From the NCBI GenBank assembly GCA_905181935.1, contig CAJIZV010000003.1, positions 198,001 to 262,000 of the forward strand: a stretch of 64,000 nucleotides of DNA. Direction: 5' to 3'. The position numbers were made by a program, and so were the translations under genes. The number at the start of each line of letters is the position of its first letter. The first letter of the stretch is position 1. The DNA is from an uncultured Amylibacter sp. (GTDB lineage: Bacteria; Pseudomonadota; Alphaproteobacteria; Rhodobacterales; Rhodobacteraceae). Of the stretch, positions 60,021-64,000 are shown piece by piece. The notes below the pieces were generated by a model. The model was not told the origin of the DNA, made no database searches, and saw only the letters and a list, made by a program, of their open reading frames with translations.

Positions 60021-60059
60021 TATACTCAACAGCGTGTTAAATATTTTGGTTGAGATATA
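60021..60059. terminator. Possible bidirectional terminator between convergent operons
   Basis: TATACTCAAC (60021-60030) can pair with GTTGAGATATA (60049-60059) with one bulged base, in AT-rich DNA between the ends of the CoA-ligase and CaiD-like genes. The stem is weak and no clear T-tract follows. Confidence 0.3.
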
Positions 60060-60070
60060 AAATACTAAAT

Positions 60071-60856
60071 TTACTTGCCCTTCCAAATGGGATCACGTTT
60101 TTCCGTAAATGCTTTTGCGCCTTCCAGCTGATCCTCTGATGTATACAAAGCTTTAACAGTTGGTAATGTACTTGAGGTAATTTTGTCTAATGCATCTTGA
60201 AATTTCATATTTTCAGCTTCACGTACAATTTCTTTTATTGCAGCATAAACTAGAGGTGGCCCTGATGCTAAAACCATTGCCATTTTACGAGCCTCATTCA
60301 TTAATTGATCAGCAGCATGAATTTGGTTTATCATACCCCAACGGGCAGCCTCTTCTGCACTTAACCAACGGCCTGTGAATAGCATTTCCATGGCAATATG
60401 ATACGGTATTCTTTTAGGTAATTTAATTGATGCGGCATCGGCCACTGTTCCTGAATTAATTTCAGGCAAAGCAAATTGAGCATGGTCAGCAGCAAAAATA
60501 ATATCTGCTGATAAAGCTAGCTCTAACCCACCACCACAACAAATACCGTTTATTGCAGCAATTACAGGCTTATTCAAATTTTTTAATTCTTGTAACCCAC
60601 CAAACCCACCAAGGCCATAATCTCCATCTACTTCATCGCCATCAGCGGCAGCTTTTAAGTCCCATCCCGGACAGAAAAATTTTGGCCCTGCACCTGTAAT
60701 AATAGCGACACGTAATTTTGGATCGTCTCTAAAATCAGTAAATACATCACCCATAATTTGGCTTGTTATTAGATCTATTGCATTAGCTTTAGGGCGATCG
60801 AGCGTAACTTCTAAAACGTGATCATCTCGTTTTATTTTAATGGGGCATTGGATCAT
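60071..60856 (-). CDS. Enoyl-CoA hydratase family protein, carnitinyl-CoA dehydratase (CaiD)-like
   Basis: This 261-aa crotonase is strikingly like E. coli CaiD, with LEVTLDRPKANAID, FRDDPKLRVAIITGAG, GWDLKAAADG and the C-terminal AFTEKRDPIWKGK. The two crotonase acids are kept (Glu112 in GGGLELAL and Glu132 in ALPEINSG), matching CaiD Glu111 and Glu131. The loop after Glu132 reads SGTVADAASIKLPK, lacking the PDSGG turn of CaiD. CaiD interconverts crotonobetainyl-CoA and carnitinyl-CoA; the substrate here is not shown. It overlaps the ADP-forming ligase gene by 20 bases. Confidence 0.82.
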   Translation of the reverse strand: MIQCPIKIKRDDHVLEVTLDRPKANAIDLITSQIMGDVFTDFRDDPKLRVAIITGAGPKFFCPGWDLKAAADGDEVDGDYGLGGFGGLQELKNLNKPVIAAINGICCGGGLELALSADIIFAADHAQFALPEINSGTVADAASIKLPKRIPYHIAMEMLFTGRWLSAEEAARWGMINQIHAADQLMNEARKMAMVLASGPPLVYAAIKEIVREAENMKFQDALDKITSSTLPTVKALYTSEDQLEGAKAFTEKRDPIWKGK

Positions 60857-62885
60857 GTTTTTCTCCTATTTTGATAAGTGCATCTGCCACAATTGCTTCT
60901 GTTTGAGTGCAAATAAGCGGATTAATCTCTATTTCTGATATTTGGCCATAATTAGAAATTGTGAATTCTTGGATTGCATTAATCGCTTCTAAAATACTAT
61001 TTAAGTCTGGAGCTGGTCTGCCCCTATAACCTAATAATATGGGCCATATTTTAAGTGTCTTTAGTGACGTAATAATGTCATCATTATTTGCAGGAATTAA
61101 CAATGAAACCTTATCATTCAAAATCTCAGTCAATTGTCCACCTGCAGCTATAGTTAAAACGTAACCATGAACATTGTCTAAAACAACTCCAATGAGAAGC
61201 TCAATTAAACTATTATTTATCATTTCTTCTACTAAATATGTGCTACTAGGAATTTTTGTGGCTGCAACGCAAATTTCATTATAGTTTTTAAGATTTAATA
61301 TTACTGCACCAACTTCAGTTTTATGTGCGATTCCTTCACCTTTAAGTACAATGGGATATCCAATTTGATCAGCAATTTTGGAAGCATCATCAAGATTTGA
61401 TGCATGTCCCGAACGGGGTAAGCGAACATTGAATTTTGATAATATATTTTTGGCAGATGCTTCTAATAAAACCTGAGGGTTCTTCGGTGCTTTTGGTGGT
61501 AAAACTGGATCCTTATTTATACTATTTTTTATTGCACAAGCTGCAATAGCTGCGACAGCAACTTCCATACCGTTAAATGGAATAATATCTTGGGCTATTA
61601 ATGCCTTTGCAATTTCTTCCGGCATAGTATCTGAAATTGATGCTACAATACCAATTGGACATCCTGTTGCCTTTGCTGTTTCCGTTAATGATGGGATAAC
61701 ATCAAGCCACATTTGTGGATCACAACGATCAAAACGTGGAAAATCAAGAACCAATAGACCTAAACTTTTTGTATCCTTAAGCGCAGAGCAAAATGTTAAT
61801 GTCATGGCTTTCCAATCGCCCCAAATATATGTGTGATAGTCTAGTGGGTTTGCTAACTTAACCATGTGCCCTAAAGAGGTTCGTAAATTATTTTTTTGAG
61901 TTTCATTTAGAGAGGGAAAAGTTACACCTGCATTCTGGCCTAAATCAGCCATTAAGCTTGCTTCACCGCCAGAGCATGACATGGATATTACTTCTGCATT
62001 TGGAAGTTTTCCAACTACATGGGCTAATTTTAGTGCCTCTAGAAAAGTTGTTAAATTATTAACTTGGATCACGCCTAAACGTGTAAATAGTGCTTTTGCT
62101 CCAGCATCGCTTCCAGCAAGCGATGCTGTATGTGAAATAGTTGCAAGTTGGGCTTGATCAGAGGCACCAACCTTCAATGCGATAATTGGTTTTCTCAAGG
62201 AATTTGCCTTCATAACTAATTCTTCAAAAGCAGTTACATCATGAATACCTTCTATGTGTAGGCCTAAGGCTGTGACACGGGGATCGTCCAGAATTGTGCT
62301 CCCTATATCGGATAAACTGACTTGTGCTTGATTGCCTACCGATGAAATGAAGGCTATTGGTAAACCGCGTTTTTGCATTGTTAGGTTTATAGCAATATTT
62401 GATGATTGAGTAATAATTGCAACACCCTTACTTACACGTTCGCCACCATGTTGATCAGGCCACAAAAGTGAACCATCAAGATAATTTATAAACCCATAAC
62501 AGTTAGGCCCTAACAATGCCATTTTGCCCGCTGCAATTAATAGCTGATCTTGCAAATCTGCACTTTGTGCATCCTCTGAAATAGCTTCGGAAAATCCACT
62601 AGCAAAACAAACTGCACCTTGAGCATTTATTGTATTTAATGACTGAATGACTTTAATTGTAGCGAACCTATTTACACCAATGAAACTTGCATCTGGTCCA
62701 TTAGGCAACGCCTCTATGGATGAAAAGCAAGCAATACCTTTTATTGTGGACCGCCTAGGGTGAACCGGCCATATACTGCCTTTAAACCCCATTTTTTGAC
62801 ATTGAATTATAACATTTTCACACCAAACTCCACCGCCTATGATGGCGATAGATTTTGGGTATATCATACGTTTGAGGCGGCTCAT
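60837..62885 (-). CDS. ADP-forming acyl-CoA ligase (acetate-CoA ligase family)
   Basis: This 682-aa protein is of the NDP-forming acyl-CoA synthetase family. It has an N-terminal CoA-binding domain (SIAIIGGGVW at about 12-21), succinyl-CoA-ligase-like domains with the phosphohistidine block SHTASLAGSD near residue 250, and a C-terminal ATP-grasp domain (YPIVLKGEGIAHKTEVGAV). It makes acyl-CoA from an acid, ATP and CoA, or the reverse with ATP gain. It starts right at the stop of the acyl-CoA dehydrogenase gene and overlaps the CaiD-like gene, so the three are one operon. Confidence 0.82.
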   Translation of the reverse strand: MSRLKRMIYPKSIAIIGGGVWCENVIIQCQKMGFKGSIWPVHPRRSTIKGIACFSSIEALPNGPDASFIGVNRFATIKVIQSLNTINAQGAVCFASGFSEAISEDAQSADLQDQLLIAAGKMALLGPNCYGFINYLDGSLLWPDQHGGERVSKGVAIITQSSNIAINLTMQKRGLPIAFISSVGNQAQVSLSDIGSTILDDPRVTALGLHIEGIHDVTAFEELVMKANSLRKPIIALKVGASDQAQLATISHTASLAGSDAGAKALFTRLGVIQVNNLTTFLEALKLAHVVGKLPNAEVISMSCSGGEASLMADLGQNAGVTFPSLNETQKNNLRTSLGHMVKLANPLDYHTYIWGDWKAMTLTFCSALKDTKSLGLLVLDFPRFDRCDPQMWLDVIPSLTETAKATGCPIGIVASISDTMPEEIAKALIAQDIIPFNGMEVAVAAIAACAIKNSINKDPVLPPKAPKNPQVLLEASAKNILSKFNVRLPRSGHASNLDDASKIADQIGYPIVLKGEGIAHKTEVGAVILNLKNYNEICVAATKIPSSTYLVEEMINNSLIELLIGVVLDNVHGYVLTIAAGGQLTEILNDKVSLLIPANNDDIITSLKTLKIWPILLGYRGRPAPDLNSILEAINAIQEFTISNYGQISEIEINPLICTQTEAIVADALIKIGEKHDPMPH

Positions 62886-64000
62886 TTATGCCCCCAATGG
62901 ACGGAGTAATTCACGGCTGATAATATGGCGCTGAATTTCAGAGGTCCCATCCCAAATGCGCTCTACGCGCGCATCACGCCAGAAGCGTTCAATTGGAAAA
63001 TCATCCATCAGACCCATGCCACCAAAAATCTGCAAGGTTGTGTCGGTTACTTTGGCTAAAGTTTCTGAAGCGAACACCTTTGCGCTCGCAATTTCGCGGT
63101 TAGAAGGCTTACCTTGATCAAGCATCCAAGCAGACTTTAATGTTAATAAATCAGCTGCGTCTATGTCTGTAATCATATCTGCAATTTGAAATCCTACACC
63201 TTGAAATTTTCCAATTGGCTGACCAAATTGTTTACGCTCAGCTGCGTAATTAAGTGCATAGTCAAAACACCGCCGTGCGCGCCCTACACAAAATGCAGCT
63301 ACTGTAATTCGTGTGGCATACAGCCACTCATTCATCACTGCGAAGCCACCATCAATTTTGCCCAGGATAGCTTCTTTTGGAAGGCGGCAATTATCAAAGT
63401 CTAAAATATAATTTTTGTATCCTTTGTGGCTGACAGAATTATAACCTTCACGAACTTCAAAGCCAACTATGCCACGGTCGACAAGAAATGTAGTAATCCG
63501 TTTCTTGGGACCGCGGGCCGTTTCGTCTACACCTGTTGCAACAAATACAATAAAAAAATCAGCATGCTCTGCACCAGAAATAAAATGCTTAGATCCATTT
63601 ATAACCCAATCTGTTCCATCAGAAATTGCACTGCATTTCATGCCTCGCACGTCACTTCCTGCATCTGGTTCTGTCATAGCTAAAGCATCAGTTCGATTGC
63701 CTCTGACTGCGGGCAATAGATAACGTTCAATTTGTTCGCCCTCGCATGCCATCAAAATATTTTGGGGCCGCCCAAAAAAATGCGTCAATGCCATGGACCC
63801 ACGGCCAAGCTCTCGTTCAACTAATGTAAAGTCCAAATGGCTAAGGCCAGCACCACCCACGCTTTCTGGAAAATTACATGCGTAGAAACCAAGATCTATG
63901 ACCTTTGCTTTTATTGATTGTCCTAATTCAATTGGTACATGACCAATTCGCTCAACCTCAGCCTCGTGGGGATAAATTTCTTTTTCTACAAAGTTGCGAA
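62886..64000 (-). CDS. Acyl-CoA dehydrogenase (5' end outside window)
   Basis: The reading frame continues to the right edge of the window, giving at least 371 residues; the true start lies beyond 64000. It is an FAD-dependent acyl-CoA dehydrogenase, with ALAMTEPDAGSDVRGMKC in the flavin domain, RKQFGQPIGKFQGV, and FGGMGLMDDFPIERFWRDAR near the end. The usual catalytic-base motif reads RIWDGTSEIQ, with Asp (codon 62949-62951) where many homologues have Glu. It is the first visible gene of the operon with the ADP-forming ligase and the CaiD-like hydratase. Confidence 0.88.
   Translation of the reverse strand, partial: RNFVEKEIYPHEAEVERIGHVPIELGQSIKAKVIDLGFYACNFPESVGGAGLSHLDFTLVERELGRGSMALTHFFGRPQNILMACEGEQIERYLLPAVRGNRTDALAMTEPDAGSDVRGMKCSAISDGTDWVINGSKHFISGAEHADFFIVFVATGVDETARGPKKRITTFLVDRGIVGFEVREGYNSVSHKGYKNYILDFDNCRLPKEAILGKIDGGFAVMNEWLYATRITVAAFCVGRARRCFDYALNYAAERKQFGQPIGKFQGVGFQIADMITDIDAADLLTLKSAWMLDQGKPSNREIASAKVFASETLAKVTDTTLQIFGGMGLMDDFPIERFWRDARVERIWDGTSEIQRHIISRELLRPLGA

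Overview
The window comes from an AT-rich (roughly 40 % GC by eye) alphaproteobacterium, most likely a streamlined marine member of the Rhodobacterales. Three things support this: the secY-adk-rpsM order without rpmJ or infA, an ATP12 F1-ATPase assembly chaperone gene behind crcB and rluC, and a complete aapJQMP general amino-acid transporter. A DMSP demethylase (dmdA) and several betaine or methylamine-type oxidases point to a marine heterotroph living on algal osmolytes. This placement is inference from gene content and order; no search was run.

Positions 1-30666 hold the transcription and translation core on the + strand: the end of rplL, rpoB, rpoC, then (after a convergent phosphatase gene) rpsL, rpsG, fusA, tuf, rpsJ, rplC, rplD, rplW / rplB, rpsS, rplV, rpsC, rplP / rpmC, rpsQ, rplN, rplX, rplE, rpsN, rpsH, rplF, rplR, rpsE, rpmD / rplO, secY, adk, rpsM, rpsK, rpoA, rplQ. 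The slashes mark three breaks in the usual S10-spc operon. Each has a terminator-like hairpin, and two also contain a non-ribosomal gene: a TIGR02466-type putative 2-oxoglutarate/Fe(II) oxygenase directly after rplP (L16), and a Dabb-domain protein after rpmD. GC-rich hairpins without T-tracts sit at many other junctions.

Positions 30799-43123 hold rarA, crcB, rluC, the ATP12 gene, aapJ-aapQ-aapM-aapP, parC, a second tuf gene and tRNA-Trp(CCA). The two tuf genes lie in a 1,200-bp direct repeat that appears identical on reading and whose edges fall just outside the gene. The tuf2-tRNA-Trp pair normally precedes secE-nusG; here rmuC follows instead.

Positions 43363-64000 are the accessory, catabolic part. 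They hold rmuC, an AhpD-like protein, a second polar amino-acid ABC transporter with a divergent binding-protein gene, a dimethylglycine/sarcosine dehydrogenase-like flavoprotein, a DgcA/trimethylamine-dehydrogenase-like flavoprotein, and dmdA. Divergent from dmdA is an operon of a MetY-like sulfhydrylase, an alpha/beta hydrolase, a 3-hydroxyacyl-CoA dehydrogenase/enoyl-CoA hydratase fusion and an AMP-forming acyl-CoA ligase. Facing it is an operon of acyl-CoA dehydrogenase (running off the right edge), an ADP-forming acyl-CoA ligase and a CaiD-like hydratase. A reasonable reading is demethylation of DMSP and methylated amines, capture of methanethiol into methionine, and CoA-dependent oxidation of a short acid whose identity is not known. 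No CRISPR array, insertion sequence, prophage or rRNA gene was seen.
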